From NCBI RefSeq assembly GCF_001012815.1, contig NZ_JYJP01000109.1, positions 124,001 through 188,000 on the forward strand: a stretch of DNA of 64,000 nt, in the 5' to 3' direction. Positions 28,487 to 36,804 of this stretch are shown in pieces; position 1 is the stretch's first letter, and each line of letters begins with the position of its first letter. The translations under genes and the position numbers were made by a program. Below the pieces are notes generated by a model. It did no database searches, was not told the origin of the DNA, and was given only the letters and a program-made list of their open reading frames with translations. The stretch comes from Vibrio mexicanus (GTDB lineage Bacteria; Pseudomonadota; Gammaproteobacteria; Enterobacterales; Vibrionaceae).

Positions 28487-29227
28487 TTAATGGATTTGCC
28501 GGAAGCTAGCGGGTGTAATTCCTGTTTTTTTCTTGAAAATCCGTGAAAAGTACGACACATCCTTGTATCCACATTGATAGGCAATAGAGGCGATTTTGGA
28601 TTCTCTTTCACTGAGCAATAAGTGTTTAGCTAAAGAGATCCGTTTTGAAGTGAGGTAGTCACGAAAGCTCATTCCAATGGATTGATGAAATAATCGTGAA
28701 AAGTAAGTGACTGAATAATGACAATAATCTGCAATGTCTTCTTCTCTAATTGTTTCTGAAATATGACTGTCGATATATCTCAATATTTCAGCTAGATCTT
28801 TACTTATTTTATTCTCTTCAAAATGTTTTTTGTTTCTATGAAGATGTATAACTTCTTGATGTCTCGAAAATAAATAATGAATATTCTTGCTGAGCGTTTC
28901 TGTCCAGCTTTCAATATTGCTGCCTTGAACATTGTAACTATCGAGTATGACGTCGAGATCCAAAAAGTTTGTGTCTATTTTATCATCGTGAATGAGAATG
29001 AGTTTTTTATCTAAGTTCTGACACATTTTTATTGATGTCATTAATAAGGACTGGGTTTGTATTGGGTCATAATAGAAAAAACAAAACTCGATGTCTCTTT
29101 CACTTAATATCGATACATCGTGTCCACTTTCTTGAATGCTAAAGTATTTTCCCAAAATATTGAGCGTGTCTTTGGGCAGAAAAGAGATCGACTTTCCTAG
29201 CCAGTGTCCCGTGTGTAAGACGTCCAT
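28487..29227 (-). CDS. AraC family transcriptional regulator
   Basis: The C-terminal 100 residues contain two helix-turn-helix motifs of the AraC/XylS type: IREEDIADYCHYSVTYFSRLF and SKIASIAYQCGYKDVSYFSRIF followed by KKTGITPASFRQ. The N-terminal 130 residues form no cupin I recognise and look vaguely receiver-like. Base composition is AT-rich. It is divergent from the flp/tad operon and probably its activator, given the AAAGTCCTA direct repeats upstream of flp. The start is uncertain (ATG 29227, or GTG 29254 with GGAGG placed between them). Confidence 0.82.
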   Translation of the reverse strand: MDVLHTGHWLGKSISFLPKDTLNILGKYFSIQESGHDVSILSERDIEFCFFYYDPIQTQSLLMTSIKMCQNLDKKLILIHDDKIDTNFLDLDVILDSYNVQGSNIESWTETLSKNIHYLFSRHQEVIHLHRNKKHFEENKISKDLAEILRYIDSHISETIREEDIADYCHYSVTYFSRLFHQSIGMSFRDYLTSKRISLAKHLLLSERESKIASIAYQCGYKDVSYFSRIFKKKTGITPASFRQIH

Positions 29228-29580
29228 GTGCTTCAAGTGCCTCCAAACTGTCACACTCTAAACTAAAAGGTTAGGAGACTCAGGATAAAGTTCAAGCAAG
29301 AGTTTAATTGATATCTCTATCATCTCAATTGTAAATATTTGTGGCACAGATCTTAATTATTCTTTAATGTAATGCTGTCAAGTATCAAAAATGAGAATTT
29401 AATCAATGCGGTCTATTGTTGATTTACCTGTAAACTTGACATTGGGAGTATTTCTAACTAGGTCATTAGGTTAGTCAAAGCTTTGATGTGGACTCTTATT
29501 CTAATTAAATTTCATCTTGGTTAGTTGGGTAAGTATTTTGCTATTTTTTTGGTCTAATTACTCTATAAATGTTGGGCAAA

Positions 29581-29610
29581 AAAGTCCTATCGATAGCTAA
29601 TAAAGTCCTA
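29581..29610 (+). promoter_or_regulatory. Direct repeats upstream of flp, probable AraC-type binding site
   Basis: AAAGTCCTA occurs at 29581-29589 and again at 29602-29610, exactly 21 bases apart (two helical turns). This is the usual geometry of AraC-family activator sites. They lie 75-104 bases upstream of the first flp ATG, in the 430-base AT-rich gap that separates the divergent AraC-type gene from the tad operon. The rest of that gap shows no gene. Confidence 0.5.
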
Positions 29611-29646
29611 ACGGTTCCCTATCCAGATCTCTAAATTTAAAGACAA

Positions 29647-29664
29647 GCAACAACGGTTTGTTGC
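29647..29664 (+). promoter_or_regulatory. Hairpin in the flp 5' leader
   Basis: The 7-bp perfect stem GCAACAA/TTGTTGC, with a four-base loop, lies just before the Shine-Dalgarno AAGGAG of flp. It may protect the abundant pilin message or modulate its translation. Confidence 0.35.
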
Positions 29665-29684
29665 CTTTAGAAGGAGACTAAATA

Positions 29685-29864
29685 ATGAATAAGTTTACTC
29701 AAATGATTAAATCATTCTTGAAGGATGAAGAAGGCCTAACAGTCGTTGAATACGTTGTGGGTGCGGGTCTACTCGTAGGTGGTTTGACCGTATTATTCTC
29801 AACCTTGGGTACTGAACTGGCTGCAGAACTAACAGCGATTATTGGAGGAATTAACGGAAGCTAA
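29685..29864 (+). CDS. flp: Flp family type IVb pilin
   Basis: This is the major pilin of the Tad (tight adherence) pilus, 59 residues. The prepilin leader ends at GLTVVEYVVGAGLL: the G-x-(9)-type site recognised by TadV, with the E-Y pair of the mature pilin, then a hydrophobic stretch to the C-terminus. AAGGAG is the Shine-Dalgarno sequence. It is the first gene of the locus and likely the most highly expressed. Confidence 0.92.
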   Translation: MNKFTQMIKSFLKDEEGLTVVEYVVGAGLLVGGLTVLFSTLGTELAAELTAIIGGINGS

Positions 29865-29986
29865 AAGGAAACTTTTTTACGGCGCGTTAATCGTTTTAGT
29901 AAATTCTCTACTAGCTGTTCAAATATTTGTTTGCCGTCTACTATTACATAGCACTAAGGTGTTATTCAGTGTAAGGGGAGACGGCA

Positions 29987-30163
29987 ATGAATATTATTAT
30001 AAAGCGAGTTCGTCAGTTTTATTCTGATGAAACGGGCTTAACCGTTGTCGAATACGTGGTGGGAGCTGCTCTACTACTCGGTGCCATGACCGTGTTTTTC
30101 CAAGGGTGGGAGACGGGAATGAGCGGTGCGTTGGCCACTGCGCTCCAAGGTATCTATGAATAA
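29987..30163 (+). CDS. flp: Second Flp family type IVb pilin
   Basis: A 58-residue pilin homologue with the same processing region, TGLTVVEYVVGAALLLGAM, but a diverged leader (MNIIIKRVRQFYSDE) and C-terminus (aromatic FFQGWETGM). It may be a minor or alternative pilin. AAGGGGAG precedes its ATG. The 122-base gap after the first flp, containing a possible stem near 29955, could allow differential expression of the two pilins. Confidence 0.9.
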   Translation: MNIIIKRVRQFYSDETGLTVVEYVVGAALLLGAMTVFFQGWETGMSGALATALQGIYE

Positions 30164-30184
30164 CCAAGGTTGGAGTATCGAAGC

Positions 30185-30712
30185 GTGGCTGAATCACTGT
30201 TGTACATACTTATATGGACCTCATTAGTCGCGATTGCGGTTGTAGACGCGCGTGAGCATAGAATTCCAAATAGTGGTCTGCTTGCCGTTTTGACACTTTC
30301 CTTTCTCTATTATCTCGTTAGTCCAGATCCGGTGACGGCGCTTGTCTCTGCTTTACTGGCAGCTCTTGTCCTCTTCGTAGGATCGCTACTACTACATCTT
30401 ATAAAAGTGATGGCTCCAGGCGACGTCAAGCTGTTGGGGACCATCGGATTCGTTGTTGGTTGGGAACAGTGCTTGTCGACGATTTACTGGATCGCTCTGA
30501 CGTCTGTCATTGTGGGCATTTTGTTTTCTGCTGTGCACATTGCAGAAAACCCACAGGTTTTTAAATCCACACTTAGACGTTACGCAGCTTCGACACCGTT
30601 GGATCAGTCGAGTACTGAAAAAAAACAGAGTCCTAATTCCACGGCAGGAAAGCTGCAGATGCCATTTGGACCGATTGTTGTAATAGGACTGGCTCTATCA
30701 CACTATTTTTGA
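30185..30712 (+). CDS. tadV: Prepilin peptidase TadV/CpaA
   Basis: This A24-family aspartic protease of the inner membrane processes Flp and the TadE/F pseudopilins. The two catalytic aspartates are in VVDAREHRIPN (N-terminal) and MAPGDVKLLG (the GxD/GD-K motif). There are five to six hydrophobic segments and no N-methylase domain, as expected for TadV. I chose GTG 30185, which has GGAG nine bases upstream, over the in-frame TTG at 30170. The C-terminal tail is Ser/Thr-rich. Confidence 0.88.
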   Translation: MAESLLYILIWTSLVAIAVVDAREHRIPNSGLLAVLTLSFLYYLVSPDPVTALVSALLAALVLFVGSLLLHLIKVMAPGDVKLLGTIGFVVGWEQCLSTIYWIALTSVIVGILFSAVHIAENPQVFKSTLRRYAASTPLDQSSTEKKQSPNSTAGKLQMPFGPIVVIGLALSHYF

Positions 30713-30725
30713 AATAGGAGCTCCA

Positions 30726-32073
30726 ATGGAAACAAGTACAGCGGAAAGTACATCGAGGAGCAAACTTACCCCTCAAGCTCAGGCCCCTACCGTTCCTACT
30801 TCGTTTGAGGAACTCGGGGTACCAAAGACTGTCATCGAAAACTTACTGATTAAAACGCTTGCCGCCTATCCTAAGTCCGACATTCTCCAACTGACTAAGC
30901 TTCTTTGTATTAACAGTCATATGATTGAAGAGCTAATTGCGGGCTTGCGTAAGAAATCATTGGTTGAAGTATTCCAAGCTGCGAGTGAAACCTTCGGCCA
31001 AGATCATACTGGGCATGTTCGCTATGGGTTATCTGAAACCGGTGGTAAAGAGGCCGACGCCGCCTTCGCTAAGGATGCTTATCTCGGTCCAGCCCCTGTT
31101 TCATTATCTGATTACGACGCCATGGTGAAAGCTCAAGACGTTAGAGCTAGGGTAGTAACTAAAGCGGATGTAACCGAAGCGCTGTCCGAGGTTTATGGGG
31201 CAGAGAGGATGATTGCTGTTTTGGGGCCTGCAATCAATTCCGGACGAGCTTTACTGCTGTACGGCGACGCGGGTACGGGTAAAACATTTGTCGCAACGCG
31301 CATTCTAAACTCGTTAAATACGTCTGTTTATATCCCTTATGCGGTCTATGCTGCGGGTAACATCATTAAAGTTTTTTCACCTCAGCATCATAAACGTGCT
31401 GAGAGTGCAGCCACCAATCAAAGCATCATTTTCAAAGATCAATATGACAGACGTTGGGTATTATCTGAACGGCCAAATATTCAGGTCGGTGGTGAGCTGA
31501 CGATGGATATGCTTGAGGTTAACCATACAGAGCACAACCGAGTTTGGATGGCGCCACTGCAAATGATGGCCAACAACGGCATCTTCATCATTGATGATTT
31601 GGGTAGCAGCCGATGCCCGTTGATACTCTGCTTAATCGTTGGATTGTGCCAATGGAGTACTTTTTTGATCACCTTTCTTTACCTAACGGCCAGCAGGTGA
31701 CCATACCTTTTATTCTAACCCTTGCCTTTTCGAGTAACTTGGATCCAGAGAAAATCAGTGATCCTGCCTTTTTGCGTCGACTTGGCTACAAAATTCAGTT
31801 TTACCCTCTTCATGAGCAGGAATATCGAGCGCTTTGGGAAGATTTCGCCAAGTCTAAAGGTTTGTCTGTCGCGTCGGTACGTTTGAAGAGTTGTTTCATT
31901 TACACGATCAACATGATGTGGGTTTCTACCCATGTTTACCCAAGGATATGGTGGGGATTAGCCGCGACATTATTGCATTTGAAGAGTTTGAGTCGGTGAT
32001 CACACCAGCCGTTCTGTTACGCGCGTGGGAAGTGTACTTTACGGCAGACGGAAAAGGAGGAGGAGCACGATGA
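30726..32073 (+). CDS. Winged-helix/AAA-type ATPase in the tad locus (two frame breaks)
   Basis: This 449-residue protein (restored) has an N-terminal region resembling a winged helix (DILQLTKLLCINSHMIEELI, residues about 58-80) and an AAA-like ATPase core. Walker A is GDAGTGKT near 180, and Walker B reads GIFIIDDLG, followed by RQPMPVDTLLNRW once one G is restored at about 31606. A second G is missing at about 31877 (SVASGTFEELFHLHD). Canonical tad operons lack this component between tadV and rcpC. The stop overlaps the rcpC start (ATGA), so it is translationally coupled. Its role is unknown: an assembly chaperone or a regulator are both possible. Confidence 0.75.
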
Positions 32074-32819
32074 GTCGAAACCAAGCCTTTTTGTTGTTTT
32101 TGTTGTCGGTTGTATTTGGCCTTGGCGCAGTATTTTTTGCCAAACAATGGATGGATAGACAAACCCAGCCACAAGTGGAAGTCGAAGTTGTTGAGCGTGA
32201 GCCGATTGTCGTGGCTGCGCAAGAGATTCCTGCCGGTACTGTAATCGAAGAGCAGCACCTAAGTACTCGCTTGATTGAAAAAGATTGGCGTGATGAAAAC
32301 CAGTTCATCACCACGGAAGAGGTGGTGGGTCGAGTAGCATCGAACATCATTTATGAGGGGGAAATCTTGCATCCATTGCGAGTCGCATCGGCAGGAGAGG
32401 GGGCCACTTTAGCTGCACTAATCACAGAGAATAAACGAGCCATAACTATTCGGGTTGATGATGTTATTGGTGTTGCGGGTTTCTTGCTTCCCGGTAACAA
32501 GGTCGATGTATTGAGTACCATTAAATACAACGAACGTTCGGCCTCAACATCAACAGTGCTTAAGGATATTAAAGTTTTGGCAGTTGACCAGACAGCTAAG
32601 AATGAAGAGAACAAGCCTGTGATTGTTCGTGCTGTGACATTAGAAGTCTCGCCGAAAGAAGCAGAAAAACTTCTTACAGCAAAAAGCAAAGGGGATATCC
32701 AACTGGCACTGCGTAACCCATTTGAACCGGAAGAGAAAAAGGCCCAGAAACGTTACGTAGCACCGAGTGTCACGATTATCAAAGGAACTGAGTCTTCAAA
32801 TATTCGAGTCAGGGACTGA
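32070..32819 (+). CDS. rcpC: Flp pilus assembly protein RcpC/CpaB
   Basis: This periplasmic 249-residue protein has an N-terminal membrane anchor (FLLFLLSVVFGLGAVFFA) and an SAF/BAF-type domain: VVVAAQEIPAGTVIEEQHL, followed by the RcpC domain GVAGFLLPGNKVDVLSTIKY. It links the outer-membrane secretin to the inner-membrane motor in Tad systems. The start at 32070 overlaps the preceding stop by four bases, with GGAGGAG upstream. The family name is clear from the order and the SAF motif. Confidence 0.92.
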   Translation: MSRNQAFLLFLLSVVFGLGAVFFAKQWMDRQTQPQVEVEVVEREPIVVAAQEIPAGTVIEEQHLSTRLIEKDWRDENQFITTEEVVGRVASNIIYEGEILHPLRVASAGEGATLAALITENKRAITIRVDDVIGVAGFLLPGNKVDVLSTIKYNERSASTSTVLKDIKVLAVDQTAKNEENKPVIVRAVTLEVSPKEAEKLLTAKSKGDIQLALRNPFEPEEKKAQKRYVAPSVTIIKGTESSNIRVRD

Positions 32820-32827
32820 GGTGGAAT

Positions 32828-34311
32828 ATGCATAGTAATAACAAAACATTAATAACATTCCTGATGGCGGCGCTATTCACCTTAATGATTCCGCACGTTT
32901 ATGCAGCAACACAAACTGGGAAAATAGTTAAGGTTCCGCATCACAAATCAACTTTCGTTAGCTTGAGCGGTAAGGCTAAGCGGGTGTCTTTGGGTGATCC
33001 TGAAGTGCTTGATATCGTGATGCTGAAATCCGACGAGCTGTTTTTGATTGGTAAAAAGCTAGGCTCTACGAACTTAATGGCGTGGGACAGCCGAGGTCAA
33101 TTGATTGAATCTATCAATATTGAAGTGACCCATGATTTAAACAGCTTAAAAGCCAAACTGTATGAGTTCTTACCAGATGAGAAAGTGGAAGTTCACAGTG
33201 CGCAAAACCGGTTGATTTTAAGCGGCCAAGTGAGTGATGCCGCTAAGATGAATGTGGCTTTGCGCATTGCTGAAACCTATGCGGCAGGGCAAGAAGCCAA
33301 TGAAAGCAATGAATCTTTGAGTGAGCAAACGGACAAAACGGGCGTGATCAATCTGATGTCGATCGGTGGCGCTCAACAGGTCATGTTGGAAGTGACCGTC
33401 GCTGAAGTTCAGCGCAGCTTAGTTCGCCGTTTCGATGCCAGTTTTCACTTCTTCGAAACGGGTGGCAAGTTTTCTTGGGGGGCACATCAGGAGGAGGCTC
33501 TTTAGAAGGTATTGGGGATGCAATCGGTCCTGTATTCAATGCCCCAACCATCGATAGCACCGGTATATTAGGGACATTTTTAGACGGTGATACCTTGTTT
33601 GCTTTTACTCTCGATATCGCCAAACAAAACGGTACTGCTAAGGTACTCGCTGAGCCCAACCTTACTGCATTGAGTGGTGCGAAAGCAGAGTTCTTGGCCG
33701 GTGGGGAATTCCCGATTCCAGTGCCCGACGATAACGGTATTACCATTGAATACAAAGAGTATGGTGTCGGCCTTAAATTCATTCCAACGGTTCTGAGCGA
33801 CAAGAAAATCAATCTCGATTTGGCTGTCGATGTGAGTGAAATTGCCAATACCAGTTCATTAACGTTATCGCCAAGTGGCACAAACGGCACCTACGTTATT
33901 CCTCCTATTACTCGCCGAAGTGCTTCTTCCACACTGGAACTTGCCGATGGGCAAACCATAGGTATTGCAGGCTTACTCAGTGAGAACGTAAGGGACATTG
34001 TGCAAGAGATGCCAGGGTTCAGTGATATCCCAATTCTTGGACAAATGTTTAATAGCCAAGAGTACATTTCAGGGGAAACCGAACTCGTGATTTTGGTGAC
34101 GCCAAGGCTAGCAAGGCCAGTTGATTCATCGAAAGTGACACTACCAACAGACGCCTACGTTGAGCCAAATGACGTCGAATACTATCTATTAGGCAAAGGC
34201 GCGTACATTGCAGAGCCGAGTACCGCTAGTACAGCGCAACCTGAACAGGATAGTTCTTACATTGAATATTCTGAAGGAGGCAGTGAAGGCTCCTTTGGGC
34301 ACAGCTTTTAG
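32828..34311 (+). CDS. rcpA: Flp pilus secretin RcpA/CpaC (frame broken)
   Basis: RcpA forms the outer-membrane channel through which the Flp pilus passes. A signal peptide (to about AAT at residue 27) leads to the pilus N-domain (LSGKAKRVSLGDPEVLDI) and a BON-like segment (VHSAQNRLILSGQV). Then comes the secretin domain with LAEPNLTALSG, GIAGLL and FSDIPILGQMF. One G is missing from the run 33477-33482 (G7 to G6); restored, it reads SWGGTSGGGSLEG and totals 494 residues. Start ATG 32828 has GAGGTGG upstream. Confidence 0.93.
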
Positions 34312-34323
34312 GAGGGTGATGTC

Positions 34324-34599
34324 ATGAAAAACAGTATGTTGAAGCCTAGTTTATCTGTCTCATCATTAGTTATAGCGCTGTTGCTAGTGGGCTGTGCGAA
34401 CGAACCAAAACTTGGACACCATGTGTCTAACTTAAAACAGTTGCAAACCTACGATGTGAATGCAACTCAAAACAATATGGATGTCATTCCCGATGGGAGT
34501 GGTGGCCGCATGGATGAGATTTATCAAGTCTACAACGGCAAAGAAACCAATGAACTAAAAGGCGGAACCGAAAGCCAATTTCTTGAGGGAGCGCGATGA
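34324..34599 (+). CDS. Tad locus lipoprotein, 91 aa
   Basis: A type II signal peptide with lipobox LLVGC (Cys at about residue 25) makes this a probable outer-membrane lipoprotein. The mature part is only about 66 polar residues. It occupies the position of rcpB after rcpA, so it may help secretin assembly or stability, but I see no sequence signature proving RcpB. GGAGGGTG is the Shine-Dalgarno sequence. Confidence 0.75.
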   Translation: MKNSMLKPSLSVSSLVIALLLVGCANEPKLGHHVSNLKQLQTYDVNATQNNMDVIPDGSGGRMDEIYQVYNGKETNELKGGTESQFLEGAR

Positions 34600-34620
34600 G
34601 GTAGCGTTAAGGAAGTATGT

Positions 34621-35877
34621 ATGGGCATGAACATAAACCGAAGCTGCGCAGCTAAGCAGCTCACTATGAAAAAACAGCAAGGCTTGGTCCTTGTATTAGT
34701 CACAGCAACCATGATGCTGATCGTTGGTATTGGTGCGTTTGCTGTGGACATCAATCATGCCCTATTTAACCGAACGAGACTACAAAACACGGTGGATACC
34801 GCAGCTCTCGCGGCGGCGGTTGTGGTGAGTAACGGCGGCACGACGGGGGAGGCTGAAGCGATTGTCTCCAGCACGCTAACGGAAATGGCCAGTGCGTCAG
34901 GCAATACCAGTATGGATTTCTCATCTTCTAGCTTAATCGTGCAGTTTTCAAATAGTCCTGGGACGTTTCCGGATGCCTCATATTCGAGCACTGACGACAC
35001 CTATGTTCGGGTATCTATTACGGGTTACGAGTTGGAAAACTTTTTCGCCTTGATGTTTGGGGTTGAAAAAGAGATCGCCGCAAGTGCGGTAGCTGGGCCC
35101 AGTGCGCCATTCACTTTGGCTTGTAACCTAGTGCCTATGGCCGTGTGCTCTGGAGATGATACTGGCACCAATGGCTACAATGCTGGGCAAATTTATGGGT
35201 TAAAACTGGCGGATCAAAGTCAGTCGAGTATGGGGTCGGGTAACTTCCAATTGCTTGATTTCGGCTCTGGTGCGGCAACGGTGAGAGAGGCGCTAGCCGG
35301 CGGCTTTGAAGAGTGTGTGGATACCATAAATACCGTGCAAACTAAGCCAGGTGGGACGGTTGGTCCTGTAGGGCAAGGATTAAATACTCGGTTGAATGAT
35401 TACGGTGGTGGTGGTGTAAGTGCCGATGATTATCCACCAGATGTGTTCATCCGAGAGCCTGTTAAGGCGGCGACAATCGATAACAATGGTGATGTGAAAT
35501 ATCAAGATACCAGCGGTGCGGGTGGATCACCTTGGGGGTACAGTGATTATGAAGCGGAGCTGCCAGACTGCACCGGTGTGAGTGGTTGTATGATCGAGAA
35601 TGGTGGTAGATACAACAGACGAATCTTACCTGTGCCGATTGTGGATTGTTCTACAGCCACAGGGGGAACAAATACGTTTAATGTCGAGGCGATAGGGTGT
35701 TTCTTCTTACTGCAAAAAGCACCGACTAACAACTCTGGTAAACAGGCAGTATTTGGTGAGTTCATCGAGGACTGTACGGTTGCCAATGGTACTTTTGGTA
35801 ATACGCCGCCTCCTGGCGACCCAGAGGGGCCTTATCGGATTGTTCTTTATAAAGATCCGTTGGGGGACAGCTCATGA
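34621..35877 (+). CDS. TadG-like Flp pilus-associated protein
   Basis: This is a 418-residue pilus-associated protein. The N-terminal region has a pseudopilin-like anchor (QGLVLVLVTATMMLIVGIGAF) followed by NRTRLQNTVDTAALAAA, the TadG/RsaA-like N-terminal signature. The rest is a Gly/Ser/Thr-rich, cysteine-containing extracytoplasmic domain. No clear von Willebrand MIDAS motif was seen, unlike classic TadG. AAGGA precedes ATG 34621. Its end overlaps the next start (ATGA), so the two are coupled. Confidence 0.82.
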   Translation: MGMNINRSCAAKQLTMKKQQGLVLVLVTATMMLIVGIGAFAVDINHALFNRTRLQNTVDTAALAAAVVVSNGGTTGEAEAIVSSTLTEMASASGNTSMDFSSSSLIVQFSNSPGTFPDASYSSTDDTYVRVSITGYELENFFALMFGVEKEIAASAVAGPSAPFTLACNLVPMAVCSGDDTGTNGYNAGQIYGLKLADQSQSSMGSGNFQLLDFGSGAATVREALAGGFEECVDTINTVQTKPGGTVGPVGQGLNTRLNDYGGGGVSADDYPPDVFIREPVKAATIDNNGDVKYQDTSGAGGSPWGYSDYEAELPDCTGVSGCMIENGGRYNRRILPVPIVDCSTATGGTNTFNVEAIGCFFLLQKAPTNNSGKQAVFGEFIEDCTVANGTFGNTPPPGDPEGPYRIVLYKDPLGDSS

Positions 35878-36311
35878 TACTGCGTAAAAAACAGCAGGGT
35901 GTGGCTGCGATAGAGTTTCTCATCACCATCCCAATTTTGTTGCTGTTTCTTGTTGGATTAACGGAAATCGGCAACATTCTGATTACCTACAATACGTTGA
36001 ATAAGCTCTCTCAAAATGGTGCGCGATACGCGGTTGTTGATGTGTATGGCACCGCGGCAAGTTCTCCTATTGCTGATGAATCTGACATCAAGCGAGTGGT
36101 CGTTTATGGCGATAAGAATGCCACGGATGCTTCGACCGCTTTAGTGAATGGTTTAACGACTAGCGATGTGCAGGTAACGACTGTGGGTTCTTATGTCACG
36201 GTGACCATCAACCACACTTATGAGCCCGTTATGGGGGACTTAAATACTACAGGCCTCAGTTTTTCTTTACCCCTAACCGCTTCTACCAAAATGTATACAG
36301 GGACGCCTTAG
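35874..36311 (+). CDS. tadE: TadE-like minor pseudopilin
   Basis: A 145-residue pseudopilin: a short basic leader, then QQGVAAIEFLITIPILLLFL, the TadE-type cleavage and hydrophobic stretch with the conserved Glu. A soluble Thr/Val-rich domain follows (VTVTINHTYEP). TadE proteins are cut by TadV and needed for Flp pilus formation. Overlaps the previous gene by four bases. Confidence 0.88.
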   Translation: MILRKKQQGVAAIEFLITIPILLLFLVGLTEIGNILITYNTLNKLSQNGARYAVVDVYGTAASSPIADESDIKRVVVYGDKNATDASTALVNGLTTSDVQVTTVGSYVTVTINHTYEPVMGDLNTTGLSFSLPLTASTKMYTGTP

Positions 36312-36313
36312 TC

Positions 36314-36793
36314 ATGAAGCAATTGAAGCAAAAAGGGTTAAGTACTATCGAATTTACACTTGTCGCTACCTCGCTGCTGCTACTCATGTTGGCTGTGTTT
36401 GAGTTTGGCCGATACGTCTACTCAATGCAGGTGATTAACGAGATCACTCGAGTCGCCGCACGACTAGGTGTGGTTTGTTATGTGACCGACCAAGATGATA
36501 TTGCCAATTTAGCCATTCCTGATTTTGCTCCGCCGAATTTTGATTCAAGCAATATTAGCATCCAATACTTGGATGGAAGTGGTTCACAAATCACAGGTAC
36601 TCTGACAGACAGCGATGTTTTTCCTACAATTAGATATGTAAGAGCATCGGTGGTCGATTATGACTACCAGTTCTCTGGTTTAATGAGCTTCCTTGGAGAA
36701 AGTGGTGTGCTGAGTGTTCCCGTATTTGAAACGACGCTGCCTGTGGAGAGTCTTGGAATTTATGCCGATTACAGTGCTCAAACAGATTGCTAG
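36314..36793 (+). CDS. TadF/TadE-like minor pseudopilin
   Basis: This 159-residue pseudopilin has a leader MKQLKQKG followed by LSTIEFTLVATSLLLLMLAVFEFGRY, the TadE/F signature, and a soluble C-terminal domain with two cysteines. It starts three bases after the preceding stop, and its end is four codons into the ribosome-site region of tadZ. Calling it TadF is by position after tadE; sequence alone only says TadE-like. Confidence 0.85.
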   Translation: MKQLKQKGLSTIEFTLVATSLLLLMLAVFEFGRYVYSMQVINEITRVAARLGVVCYVTDQDDIANLAIPDFAPPNFDSSNISIQYLDGSGSQITGTLTDSDVFPTIRYVRASVVDYDYQFSGLMSFLGESGVLSVPVFETTLPVESLGIYADYSAQTDC

Positions 36794-36804
36794 GAGGACA
36801 GCCG

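Noticed and set aside
34621..35877. Von Willebrand factor A domain in the TadG-like protein
   Set aside because: No DxSxS MIDAS motif was found in the translated sequence.
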